DNA of 64,000 nucleotides from Reinekea marinisedimentorum (GTDB lineage: Bacteria; Pseudomonadota; Gammaproteobacteria; Pseudomonadales; Natronospirillaceae). Both the position numbers and the translations under genes were made by a program. Location: positions 186,001-250,000 of the forward strand of contig NZ_SLZR01000002.1 of the NCBI RefSeq assembly GCF_004341165.1. Reading direction: 5' to 3'. The notes under the pieces are model-generated. The model saw nothing but the letters and a program-made list of their open reading frames with translations, did no database searches and was not told where the DNA came from. Each line of letters begins with the position of its first letter. The first letter of the stretch is position 1. Shown piece by piece: positions 7,463 through 15,781 of the stretch.

Positions 7463-8230
7463 TCAGACCAGATAGACCGCTACGTTTTTACGGCGAAGCA
7501 GATCAATCATCTCCGGATCGGCATCTTTACCGGTAACCACCACATCCAACTCGTCAAGACTGAACATAGAGATACCACCAAATACACCAACCTTATCGGA
7601 ATCGACCAGTGCTATGACCTTATCGGCATATTCAAGCATCTTCTTTTCCTGCATAAAGGCCAGCAGCGCAGACTTGGTTAAACCGGCATCGGTCAGGCCA
7701 TCACCGGTAACAAACAGATAACGCCCCTGATAGCCCACCTGATTTTCCGGTGACATCAACAGGTTCTGACTTTTTATGTACTGACCGCCAAGCACCACCA
7801 GATGCGGAAAATCTTCCGAGATCAGATAGGTCAGCAGCGGCAGGTAGTTTGAGTAGACATGAATATTTTTGCCCAGCAGGTATTTACCCATCAGGAAGGT
7901 AGTCTGGCCTTCACCGATAAATATGTTGTCCTTATCTTCACAAAGCTCGACAGCACACTTTGCTATCCTGTCGTTTTCCTCATAGTTGTTAAAATCGGAT
8001 ATATTTGGGTAGAACCCCTGAAAACCGGGTGCTTCAGAGGTGCTGGGGGAGAGTATTTTCTCGGCACCATTGCGAATTTTCTTCAACTTACCCAGTTGAT
8101 CGAGCTCCTGTATATCCCGGCGTACTGTCGCAGGCGAACATCCCAGGTGTTCCACAATCTGCTGTACAGTTGCGATAGGATGGTCCTGTAAAAAGTCCAA
8201 GAGACTCTTTTGCCTTGCTCGCGGATTCAA
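7463..8230 (-). CDS. DeoR-family transcriptional regulator of the PTS operon
   Basis: The 255-residue protein has an N-terminal winged helix (QKSLLDFLQDHPIATVQQIVEHLGCSPATVRRDIQELDQLG, about residues 7-50) typical of DeoR regulators. A C-terminal sugar-phosphate sensor (about 85-250) follows, with SNYLPLLTYL, VVLGGQY and ALVDSDKVG motifs. The start is TTG at 8230, supported by a near-perfect AAAGGAGG six bases upstream; a rare start codon with strong SD keeps levels modest. It is divergent from the mannitol-type PTS genes, and TGATCA repeats lie in the shared region, so it is probably their repressor with a phosphorylated sugar as inducer. The ligand is inferred, not seen. Confidence 0.88.
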   Translation of the reverse strand: MNPRARQKSLLDFLQDHPIATVQQIVEHLGCSPATVRRDIQELDQLGKLKKIRNGAEKILSPSTSEAPGFQGFYPNISDFNNYEENDRIAKCAVELCEDKDNIFIGEGQTTFLMGKYLLGKNIHVYSNYLPLLTYLISEDFPHLVVLGGQYIKSQNLLMSPENQVGYQGRYLFVTGDGLTDAGLTKSALLAFMQEKKMLEYADKVIALVDSDKVGVFGGISMFSLDELDVVVTGKDADPEMIDLLRRKNVAVYLV

Positions 8231-8260
8231 CGAAATCCTCCTTTAGAAAAAGCCCAATAG

Positions 8261-8338
8261 TGATCACCTTTGATCAAGCAAAAAATACTACCATATTTAA
8301 TCTGGAATGATGATTAATTTTGACTTAACCTGATCACC
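8261..8338. promoter_or_regulatory. Repeated TGATCA sites, candidate operators for the DeoR-type regulator
   Basis: TGATCACCTTTGATCA (8261-8276) holds two direct TGATCA units ten bases apart. A third, TGATCACC, recurs at 8331-8338, 70 bases from the first. They sit between the divergent regulator and PTS genes. DeoR-type repressors often use spaced repeats and looping, so these are candidate binding sites. Confidence 0.45.
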
Positions 8339-8404
8339 AAAACCCGCAGAAAACATTAAAACAGCGAAATTTCACTCATTTGATTCTAAGCCTGAACGAC
8401 GATT

Positions 8405-8432
8405 TTGACCTCTTTTAAGGAGCTTCTATACT
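8405..8432 (+). promoter_or_regulatory. Sigma70-type promoter of the PTS operon
   Basis: TTGACC (8405-8410) and TATACT (8427-8432) are spaced by 16 bases. The start would fall near 8439, about 20 bases before the ATG at 8460, with GAGG at 8449-8452 as ribosome binding site. The short leader leaves control to upstream sites. Confidence 0.6.
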
Positions 8433-8459
8433 GTTCGACAGGTTGTACGAGGTACCAAG

Positions 8460-8951
8460 ATGGACAACACTCTAATAACAAAAGAAACGATCTTGCTCAA
8501 TCTTGACGCCACATCAAAAACAGATGCCATTCACAAAATGTGCGGACATCTGTTTATGGTGAAGAAAACGCAAAATCCTTCCATGTTATTCTCGGACATC
8601 ACTAAAAGAGAGGCTGAGGTTAGTACCTTCGCAGGTTCAAAAACCGCTATTCCTCATACTATTAGTGAACATATAGACGAGCCCGTCTTATGTTTTGCCC
8701 GTGTCAGGAGTGAAGACTTTACCTGGGATGGAAATGACGAAGATGTTCGTTTCATTTTCTTACTCTCTGCACCTGCCAAGGATGATTTACGTCAGTTGAG
8801 GCAAAGCCAATCTTACGTATTTTCGTCCGTCGCTCAGCTTATTAGCCGTTCCGAAACGCTCGAACTTTGGGACAAAGCTGAATCTGAGCAAGTGATACTT
8901 GATAGCTTAAATGAAGAATTCAAAGCCAATCTAAATACAAAAACAAATTAA
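8460..8951 (+). CDS. PTS EIIA domain protein, fructose/nitrogen (FruA/PtsN) type
   Basis: This 163-residue stand-alone cytoplasmic phosphocarrier belongs to the PTS_EIIA_2 fold. The phosphorylated histidine is in AIPHT (His66), preceded by the usual helix and followed by FTWDG...VRFIFLLSAP. It is the first gene of the PTS operon, 15 bases before the IICB permease. Another, more MtlA-like, IIA sits in the third gene, so this one may be an alternative donor or a regulatory IIA that senses flux. The gene is visibly AT-richer than the codon-biased permease gene next to it. The family is clear; the role within the operon is open. Confidence 0.85.
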   Translation: MDNTLITKETILLNLDATSKTDAIHKMCGHLFMVKKTQNPSMLFSDITKREAEVSTFAGSKTAIPHTISEHIDEPVLCFARVRSEDFTWDGNDEDVRFIFLLSAPAKDDLRQLRQSQSYVFSSVAQLISRSETLELWDKAESEQVILDSLNEEFKANLNTKTN

Positions 8952-8966
8952 TTGGGAGACATTCAT

Positions 8967-10361
8967 ATGTCTGGCAACAACATGAAAGTAGGTGTCCAAA
9001 CCCTTGGACGATTCCTGAGCGGCATGGTAATGCCGAACATCGGCGCATTCATCGCGTGGGGTCTTATCACAGCCCTGTTCATTCCAACGGGATGGACGCC
9101 AAATGAAAACCTGTCTGTACTTGTAGGCCCGATGATCATCAACTTGTTACCACTATTGATCGGTTATACCGGTGGTAAAATGGTTGGTGGTGACCGCGGT
9201 GCAGTTGCCGGTGCAGTTACTACTATGGGTGTTATCTTAGCAGCGGACATTCCTATGTTCTTAGGTGCTATGATTGCCGGCCCATTTGGCGGGTACTGCA
9301 TCAAGAAGTTTGATGAAGCGGTACACGGCAAGATTAAGCCTGGTTTTGAGATGCTGGTTAACAACTTCTCTCTGGGTATTATCGCTGCCATCACTGCGGT
9401 TATCGCACTGAAAGCAATCGGTCCTGTTGTTTCTGGTCTGACTACTGCGCTGGGTTCAGGTGTAGGTGCAATCGTTGAAGCTAAGCTTCTGCCATTGGTA
9501 TCTATCCTGGTTGAGCCAGCGAAGATTCTGTTCCTGAACAACGCGATCAACCACGGCGTATTCACACCATTAGGTGCTGAACAGTCTGCTGCTGTTGGCG
9601 GCTCTATCTTCTACCTGATCGAAACCAACCCTGGTCCAGGTTTGGGTGTACTGCTTGCGTACATGTTCGTTGGTAAAGGTACGGCTTCCAAGTCTGCATC
9701 TGCGGCTTCTATCATTCACTTCTTCGGTGGTATCCATGAGATTTACTTCCCATATATCCTGATGAAGCCTGTACTGGTTGTTGCTGTAATCGCAGGTGGT
9801 ATGACTGGCGTAACGGTTAACATGATCACTGGCAATATGCTGGTAGCTCCTCCATCACCAGGTTCTGTATTCGCCCTGGCGATCATGTCTACTAAAGGTA
9901 TTGGTCTGGTTCTGACTCTGGCTTCTATCGCCGCTGCTGCTGCAGTTTCCTTCCTGGTTGCTGCTATCTTCATTCGCAGAAGTGCTGGCGCAGATGAAGC
10001 TGAGCTGGAAGCAGCTCAAGCATCTATCGCTGCTAACAAAGCTCAGGCGAAAGGCGCTGCTGCCGCAGCTCCTGCACAACTGAGCGCAGGTAGCGTTAAG
10101 AAAATCGTTGTAGCTTGCGACGCGGGCATGGGCTCTTCAGCAATGGGTGCCACTGTTCTGCGTAACAAAGTACAAGATGCCGGTCTGGACATTGAAGTAA
10201 TCAACCAGGCCATTAACGATCTGACTGATGCTGATATTGTTATCACTCAGGCAGAATTGTCTGCACGTGCTAAAGCTAAGCTGCCTTCAGCTCAACACCT
10301 GAGCATTGGCAACTTCATGGATGCCGGTTTCTATGACGACCTGGTTTCCAAACTGGTTTAA
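8967..10361 (+). CDS. mtlA: Mannitol-type PTS permease, EIICB
   Basis: This 464-residue inner-membrane transporter takes up a hexitol, most likely mannitol, with phosphorylation. The membrane IIC domain (about 1-335) is nearly collinear with E. coli MtlA, including GRFLSGMVMPNIGAFIAWG, NNAINHG and the GGIHEIYFPY substrate loop. The IIB domain has its phosphocysteine in ACDAGMGSS at Cys384, the same number as in E. coli. Unlike E. coli MtlA (637 residues) it stops after IIB and lacks IIA. The ATG at 8967 has GGGAGA upstream; a TTG at 8952 is less likely. Codon use is strongly biased, which suggests high expression. No mtlD gene lies nearby, so another polyol remains possible. Confidence 0.92.
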   Translation: MSGNNMKVGVQTLGRFLSGMVMPNIGAFIAWGLITALFIPTGWTPNENLSVLVGPMIINLLPLLIGYTGGKMVGGDRGAVAGAVTTMGVILAADIPMFLGAMIAGPFGGYCIKKFDEAVHGKIKPGFEMLVNNFSLGIIAAITAVIALKAIGPVVSGLTTALGSGVGAIVEAKLLPLVSILVEPAKILFLNNAINHGVFTPLGAEQSAAVGGSIFYLIETNPGPGLGVLLAYMFVGKGTASKSASAASIIHFFGGIHEIYFPYILMKPVLVVAVIAGGMTGVTVNMITGNMLVAPPSPGSVFALAIMSTKGIGLVLTLASIAAAAAVSFLVAAIFIRRSAGADEAELEAAQASIAANKAQAKGAAAAAPAQLSAGSVKKIVVACDAGMGSSAMGATVLRNKVQDAGLDIEVINQAINDLTDADIVITQAELSARAKAKLPSAQHLSIGNFMDAGFYDDLVSKLV

Positions 10362-10382
10362 GCACTAGTTAGCGACAATTAA

Positions 10383-10416
10383 GAGCTTCGGGCCTATTCG
10401 AGTACGGCCCGGGCTC
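10383..10416 (+). other. Intercistronic hairpin between the permease and HPr-enzyme I genes
   Basis: GAGC-TT-CGGGCC pairs with GGCCCG-G-GCTC around an 11-base loop. No T-run follows, so it is more likely an RNA-stability or processing element, or a weak attenuator setting the ratio of permease to phosphocarrier, than a full terminator. Confidence 0.5.
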
Positions 10417-10462
10417 TATCACAAACCTCCCCCATTGTTTAAACGTGATAAGGCATTTCCCC

Positions 10463-13108
10463 ATGTCCTTTTTTAAAAATATTTTGACTGGCAAAAAGCC
10501 TGTCGCACAAAAAAAACCAGAAGCACCAAAACCACAGCAGCCTAAGCCCGCTGCGACTCCCGCTGCCCCTGCAGCACCTAGTGCTTCGTCAATTAACTTG
10601 AGCGCAAAAAACATCCTTACCCAACAGGCGGCTGCCGATAAATCGGCCGTATTGAAATTAATCGCCGATAAAATGCTGGAGCTGGGCTACGTCAGCGCAG
10701 ACTACACCGAAGCATTGGTTGGTCGGGAAAAGAAAGTAAGTACCTATTTGATTAACGGCGTCGCTATTCCACACGGAACAGTTGAAGCTAAACACCTTGT
10801 TCAGAAAACCGGTCTTGTCATTGTGCAGGTTCCAAAAGGTGTACTATGGAGCGATAAAGGCGAAGTCGTTAAGTTTGCTGTGGGTATCGCGGCAAGCGGC
10901 CAGGAACACTTGGCAATCCTCCAGAAATTAACCACCGTTGTCATGGACGAAGCACTGGCCAAAAAGCTGTGTGAAACCGCGACAGTCGATGAAATTGTTG
11001 CCGTACTGAGCAACAAAAAAGCCGCAGCTAAAACCGAAGCGGCAACAGACCTGAACGTGAAAAAGACAGCTAAAATTGTCGACCCTTCAGGTATGCACGC
11101 CCGCCCTGCCAGCATCATTTCTGAAACATCGGCTGAGTATAAGGGTACAGACGTGCGTCTGCGTAATGGCGACCGCATGGCCAACGCTAAATCCATGGCA
11201 GACCTGCTGACCATGGGTGCCGTTTTAGGTGATGAAATCGTCGTATCCGCGAAAGGCCCTGATGCAGAAGCGGTTGTTGTTCGCTTGGTTGATATGATCA
11301 ACGCCGGCCTGGACAACGATGCCGAAGACGGTAACGACAACGCAAACTACAACCCACTGGAAGCACTACCTGCAATCGATGCACCGAACGGCCGCATTGT
11401 TAAGCAGGGTTCTGCAGCTTCACCGGGTATTGCGATGGCCCCTGCTTACATCCTGAAAGCAGCTGAAGCGCCAACAAACAGCAAACCAGAGAACATTGCA
11501 GCAGAAGTCACTGTTCTGGAAAACGCAATTAAAAAGGCTGAAACCCAGTTAACTGAGCTTCAGCAGGAAATGGAACAGTCTGCACCAAACGAAGCGGCAA
11601 TCTTCAAAGCACAGAAGCAGCTTCTGGGCGATGAAACTATTATTGACGCCGTTGTTGCCAAAATTAATGCCGGCAACAATGCTGCCTGGTCTTTCCATAC
11701 CGTACTGGAAACCAAGGCCAACGAACTGCTGGCCGTCGAAGATGAGCGCATTAAGGCACGTGCTGCCGACATGCAGGACGTTTCCGCACGCATGGTACGC
11801 GTTCTGTTGAATCAGCCTGAAGACAGCGGCTTCCCAACAGAAGACGAATTCATCCTGATTGCACGCGAACTGACGCCTTCACAAACAGCTCACCTGGGCG
11901 AACTGCCTGTTAAGGCTATCTGTACTGAGATCGGCGGACCGAACAGCCACATGGCTATTCTGGCACGAGCGCTGGGTATTCCGGCAATCGTTGGTGCCGG
12001 CGATGGCTTAACCAGCACAGTGAATGAAAAAGAACTGGTCGTTGTCGACCCACAAGGCCCTGCATTTGTAGCCGGCCCGGATGAAGCGACTCAGAAAAAA
12101 GCGACTCAGGCGATCGAAAACTGGAAACAAATCCAGGATGTTGAAAACGCCGCTAAGCACGAAGATGCGAAAACCACAGACGGCCACGAAGTGGATGTTG
12201 TCTGTAACATCGCGACTCCGGGTGATGCACCGAGCGTACTGGAAAACGGTGGCGAAGGTGTCGGCCTGCTGCGTACCGAGTTCCTGTTTGAAGCGTCCTC
12301 TGTAGAGCCTACCGTTCAGGAACAAACAGACGCACTGATCGAGATTGTTAAGGTATTGGGTTCACGCCAGCTGGTCGTACGTACGGCCGATATCGGTGGC
12401 GACAAGCCGGTATCATGGCTGTCTATGCCGGAAGAAGATAACCCGTTCCTGGGTATTCGCGGTATTCGCCTGTCGTTCCGCAACCTGGGCATGTTCCGCA
12501 ACCAGCTGGAAGCGATTTACCGCACAGCGATGTGGCAGAAAGAACAGGGTGTTGAGTCTGGCATTCACATCATGTTCCCAATGATCGCCAAGGTTTCTGA
12601 ATGGCGTCAGGCGCGCGATATGGCCGAAGAGATTCGAGCTAAGCTGGGCGCACCTAAGCTGAAGCTGGGCATCATGATTGAGGTTCCATCTGCGGCCATT
12701 CAGGCAGACCACTTTGCACCGGAAGTCGACTTCTTCTCGATCGGTTCAAACGACATGACCCAATACGTTCTGGCGATGGACCGTCTGCACCCAGAGCTGG
12801 CTGCAGAAGCCGACAGCTACAACCCGGCACTGCTGCGCTTAATTGCCATGACAGTGAAAGCCGCAGACAAACACGGCAAGTGGGTTGGCGTATGCGGCAA
12901 CATGGCCGCTGATCCGGATCTGGCAAGTATTCTTGTTGGCTTGGGTGTCAAAGAGCTGTCTATTGCAGCAGCCAACGTACCGGCTGTTAAGCTTCTGATC
13001 CGCTCGGTTTCTTTCGCGAAACTGAAAGCCAAGGCTCAAAAAGCCCTGACTCTGGAAAACTCAGAAGACATCAAAGAACTTTATAAGGATCGTTCAGATC
13101 TGATGTAA
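10463..13108 (+). CDS. Multidomain phosphocarrier: MtlA-type EIIA - HPr - enzyme I
   Basis: This 881-residue cytoplasmic fusion could carry phosphate from PEP to the sugar permease. After a Pro/Ala/Lys-rich linker (residues 15-42) comes an MtlA-type IIA (about 44-185; phospho-His104 in IPHGT). Next is HPr (about 198-285; His212 in GMHARPA), then full-length enzyme I (about 311-881; His496 in GGPNSHMAILAR, with the PEP-binding barrel region ending in GVCGNMAAD). The IIA and its linker look like the segment missing from the upstream permease. I choose the ATG at 10463 over the frame start at 10445. FruB-type IIA-HPr and FPr-EI fusions are known; an MtlA-type IIA joined to HPr-EI is less usual. 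Confidence 0.93.
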   Translation: MSFFKNILTGKKPVAQKKPEAPKPQQPKPAATPAAPAAPSASSINLSAKNILTQQAAADKSAVLKLIADKMLELGYVSADYTEALVGREKKVSTYLINGVAIPHGTVEAKHLVQKTGLVIVQVPKGVLWSDKGEVVKFAVGIAASGQEHLAILQKLTTVVMDEALAKKLCETATVDEIVAVLSNKKAAAKTEAATDLNVKKTAKIVDPSGMHARPASIISETSAEYKGTDVRLRNGDRMANAKSMADLLTMGAVLGDEIVVSAKGPDAEAVVVRLVDMINAGLDNDAEDGNDNANYNPLEALPAIDAPNGRIVKQGSAASPGIAMAPAYILKAAEAPTNSKPENIAAEVTVLENAIKKAETQLTELQQEMEQSAPNEAAIFKAQKQLLGDETIIDAVVAKINAGNNAAWSFHTVLETKANELLAVEDERIKARAADMQDVSARMVRVLLNQPEDSGFPTEDEFILIARELTPSQTAHLGELPVKAICTEIGGPNSHMAILARALGIPAIVGAGDGLTSTVNEKELVVVDPQGPAFVAGPDEATQKKATQAIENWKQIQDVENAAKHEDAKTTDGHEVDVVCNIATPGDAPSVLENGGEGVGLLRTEFLFEASSVEPTVQEQTDALIEIVKVLGSRQLVVRTADIGGDKPVSWLSMPEEDNPFLGIRGIRLSFRNLGMFRNQLEAIYRTAMWQKEQGVESGIHIMFPMIAKVSEWRQARDMAEEIRAKLGAPKLKLGIMIEVPSAAIQADHFAPEVDFFSIGSNDMTQYVLAMDRLHPELAAEADSYNPALLRLIAMTVKAADKHGKWVGVCGNMAADPDLASILVGLGVKELSIAAANVPAVKLLIRSVSFAKLKAKAQKALTLENSEDIKELYKDRSDLM

Positions 13109-13116
13109 GCCCAATC

Positions 13117-13146
13117 GCACCCGGCACTTCCAAGGCTGTCGGGTGC
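13117..13146 (+). terminator. Probable terminator hairpin of the PTS operon
   Basis: GCACCCG (13117-13123) pairs with CGGGTGC (13140-13146), followed by the pyrimidine-rich ACCCTTCCCCTTTTCCCC. The T-run is imperfect, so termination may be partial. Confidence 0.45.
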
Positions 13147-13292
13147 ACCCTTCCCCTTTTCCCCAGCAATTCACCTGAACCCAGCATCGCAACGGATTCA
13201 AAAGTTCATACTCGAGTTATTACAGACGCGCCGGAAGATATGTCAGACAGCCTCTCCCGTTAACAGGCGCAAAGCATGTTTCGGCTTTAGGG

Positions 13293-13781
13293 TTATCTGA
13301 GAACGGAAGGTTCCATGAAATTTGAAGGCAAGCCCAAGTCGGGGCAGTTTGAAATTTTGGTGGCGTTGGCAAGGCCGGCTTCAAAGCCTTTGAAACCCCT
13401 GCGGTTCAGTACTTTGACAGCACTGGTAATGTTTTTGCTGTAGCCCAGACCAATCAGCGGGATCATGATGTTATCGAACGGTTCGGAAAATATACGGTAA
13501 TTCATGTCTGTCCGGTTATCGAGGCGAATACCGGCACGCAAGCCCTGTTCATACCACTCATCGATCGCATCTATCCAGATCTCGTAGCATTCAAAGTTAA
13601 AGCCTTCACCGCGCGAGGTATCAATCAACAGCCCAAACTCATCCTGATCAACCCTATTGATTAGCTGACGGATACCCCTCAGGCAAGCCAGGGAACCTTC
13701 TGCGTTCCATGTGCCGGAGGCCATATAAATAATGAGTTGACCATCCTGGTAGAGGGTGAAATTTCCTTGAATTGAATTCAC
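13293..13781 (-). CDS. Unknown protein, possibly STAS-like
   Basis: The 162-residue product begins at GTG 13781, preceded by AGAAGGA twelve bases upstream; the frame also opens at an ATG at 13898 without a convincing ribosome binding site. The opening (GNFTLYQDGQLIIYMASGTWNAEGSLACLRGIRQLIN...FGLLIDTSRGEGF) resembles the strand-helix alternation of STAS/SpoIIAA-like folds that mediate protein interactions. The second half is less familiar and ends in a basic-aromatic segment. No signal peptide or membrane helix is visible. It stands alone between the PTS operon and guaD. The fold call is weak and the function unknown. Confidence 0.6.
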   Translation of the reverse strand: MNSIQGNFTLYQDGQLIIYMASGTWNAEGSLACLRGIRQLINRVDQDEFGLLIDTSRGEGFNFECYEIWIDAIDEWYEQGLRAGIRLDNRTDMNYRIFSEPFDNIMIPLIGLGYSKNITSAVKVLNRRGFKGFEAGLANATKISNCPDLGLPSNFMEPSVLR

Positions 13782-13979
13782 GCTGTGGGTAATTCCTTCT
13801 AAATGTGCGATTCCGAATTGTGCAGAAGAATACCAGCTAAAACCTGAATGTAAAAAAATGAACACTCCGTCTGCTGTATTTTGCCAACAAGTCAGCAAAA
13901 CCAGACCAGAGAGTCAAAGCGCCGGCAGCCATTGTATCCTTTTGTGCCGGGCTTCGCGGGATATGACTTTTAATTGACG

Positions 13980-15281
13980 TTAAATGCTGTGCACCAGCTG
14001 GCCAAATGAGTAGGTCTGGAAGATGCAGCGGTCATCTCCGAGCATCATCAGTGCAAACAGCTTTTCATGCAGCGAGTTGCTGTTCTGCAAACGCAGCTGC
14101 ATGAGTGGCGTTGCCTCGGGGTCGAGCACAACCAGGTCGGCCTCGCAGCCGGGCTCAAGCTGGCCAATAACGCCTTCCAGATCCAGTGCCCGTGCACCCG
14201 CCAGAGTGCTTAGATACAGGCCTTCAAAAGCGGTCAGCCGGTTGCCCTGTAATTGTTGCACCTTGTAAGCCTCGTTAAAGGTTTGCAGCATGGAAAAACT
14301 GGTGCCGGCGCCGATGTCCGTGCCCATGGCAACCTGAACGCCACGGCTGTGCAGCTCTTTGAGCCTGAACAGGCCAGAGCCAATAAACAGGTTGGAGGTT
14401 GGGCAGTGGGCGATCGCCGTTTCCGTACGGCACAGACAGTCTATTTCACGGTCATTCAGGTGAATGCCATGAGCCAAAACACTGCGCTTACGCAGCAAGC
14501 CGGCATCTTCATAAACACCGACATAATCCTGCGAGTTTGGGTACAGCTCTTTCACCCACTCACACTCTGCAACGTTTTCAGAGGTATGAGTGTGCATGTA
14601 AACATCGGGGTATTCCTGCAACAGCTTCTGGCAGGCATTAAGTTGCTCTGGTGTCGAGGTGGGCGCGAAACGGGGTGTCACCGCATAAGATAAACGGTCA
14701 ACACCGTGCCACTTTTCAATCAGCGCTTTGGTTTCCTGATAGCCCTGCTCAGCGGTATCCTGCAATTCATCAGGGCAATTACGATCCATCATCACCTTAC
14801 CGGCGATCATGCGTAAGCCTCTGGCCTGTGCCGATTCAAAGAAGGCCTCAACAGATTGCGGATGCACCGTACCAAACACCAGTGCGGTCGTTGTGCCGTT
14901 GCGCAGCAGCTCGTTCAGAAAGATCTCTGAAACCTGTTTGGCGTGGTCATAATCGGCAAACTTCATTTCAGTCGGGAAGGCATATTCCTTTAACCAGGTG
15001 AGCAGTTGCTCACCGTAAGCTGCAATCATTTCTGTCTGCGGCAAGTGGATATGCGTATCGATAAAACCGGGAACGATAATCTTGTTTTCGTATTCCTTGA
15101 CGGTGGCCGAGCTTCCATAGCGCGCCAGCATGTCAGCTTTAGTGCCGCGATCGACAATCTTGCCGCCCTCAATGACCAGCGCACCCTCAGCCTGAAAGCG
15201 CACAGAGTCTTCACCAAACCGCAATGGATCGTCGGTTAGATCCAACAGGTCGGCACACAAAATTAACTTATTTGATTGCAT
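13980..15281 (-). CDS. guaD: Guanine deaminase
   Basis: This 433-residue amidohydrolase converts guanine to xanthine in purine salvage and catabolism. The zinc-binding HxH is in PGFIDTHIHLPQTEM (His77, His79), and the PQTEM extension is characteristic of guanine deaminases. Further metal ligands are in HTHTSE and LAHGIHL, and the catalytic aspartate is in MGTDIGAG. The length matches E. coli GuaD (439). It is monocistronic. Spacing to the next gene on the same strand is about 140 bases. The uracil/xanthine-type permease at 56.3 kb is too far away to be co-regulated. Confidence 0.94.
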   Translation of the reverse strand: MQSNKLILCADLLDLTDDPLRFGEDSVRFQAEGALVIEGGKIVDRGTKADMLARYGSSATVKEYENKIIVPGFIDTHIHLPQTEMIAAYGEQLLTWLKEYAFPTEMKFADYDHAKQVSEIFLNELLRNGTTTALVFGTVHPQSVEAFFESAQARGLRMIAGKVMMDRNCPDELQDTAEQGYQETKALIEKWHGVDRLSYAVTPRFAPTSTPEQLNACQKLLQEYPDVYMHTHTSENVAECEWVKELYPNSQDYVGVYEDAGLLRKRSVLAHGIHLNDREIDCLCRTETAIAHCPTSNLFIGSGLFRLKELHSRGVQVAMGTDIGAGTSFSMLQTFNEAYKVQQLQGNRLTAFEGLYLSTLAGARALDLEGVIGQLEPGCEADLVVLDPEATPLMQLRLQNSNSLHEKLFALMMLGDDRCIFQTYSFGQLVHSI

Positions 15282-15422
15282 AAGGAATTATCTGACTCCG
15301 TTAACAGGCATTGGTCATGCAGAACTTAATTTGACTGAAAATTGCAGCAAAGATTGGCGGGCCATTCCTGACCGATCGAACAGGAAACAGAGACTATAGC
15401 AAGCCACTGTTAATCTCAAGGC

Positions 15423-15752
15423 TCACCTGGAGAAGTAATCCTTCATCCAGCCGTACAATGCAGATTCAGTTACTTCCGTTAAGGGTATCACCTTAAACTC
15501 GTCGGACGGGTCCTCATTACGCAGGGTGTACTGAAGCCGAACCGCATCGGGCAAACCGTCATGCAATACCAACAGAATGCGCCGGTCTGTCACCAGACAG
15601 TCAATGGTCATGGCATCGGCAGGAATACCGGCGGTTCTCATCCCTCTGTTGACGCCAATGATGGGGTTAATGTCTTTGAAATCGCTCTGGATTTGGGCGT
15701 GCGCTGCGGATGCTCTGTCCGAAAGCAGCTCTAAGGATTGTTCGCCAATCAC
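15423..15752 (-). CDS. Unknown small protein downstream of a binding-protein gene
   Basis: The 109-residue soluble protein starts at GTG 15752 with AGGA eight bases upstream. The sequence is mixed alpha/beta (MTIDCLVTDRRILLVLHDGLPDAVRLQYTLRNEDP in the middle) and ends YGWMKDYFSR. I see no catalytic motif, signal peptide or membrane helix, and I do not recognise the family. It follows the periplasmic-binding-protein gene by 29 bases on the same strand, so the two are probably co-transcribed. Confidence 0.65.
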   Translation of the reverse strand: MIGEQSLELLSDRASAAHAQIQSDFKDINPIIGVNRGMRTAGIPADAMTIDCLVTDRRILLVLHDGLPDAVRLQYTLRNEDPSDEFKVIPLTEVTESALYGWMKDYFSR

Positions 15753-15781
15753 GTCAATGTCCTGTACTGAATGGGTGGTGG

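Noticed and set aside
10463-13108. Considered whether the IIA-HPr-EI fusion is the missing DhaM
   Set aside because: Its IIA is of the mannitol type (IPHGT), not the mannose/Dha-type fold, and enzyme I is full length, so it does not match DhaM.
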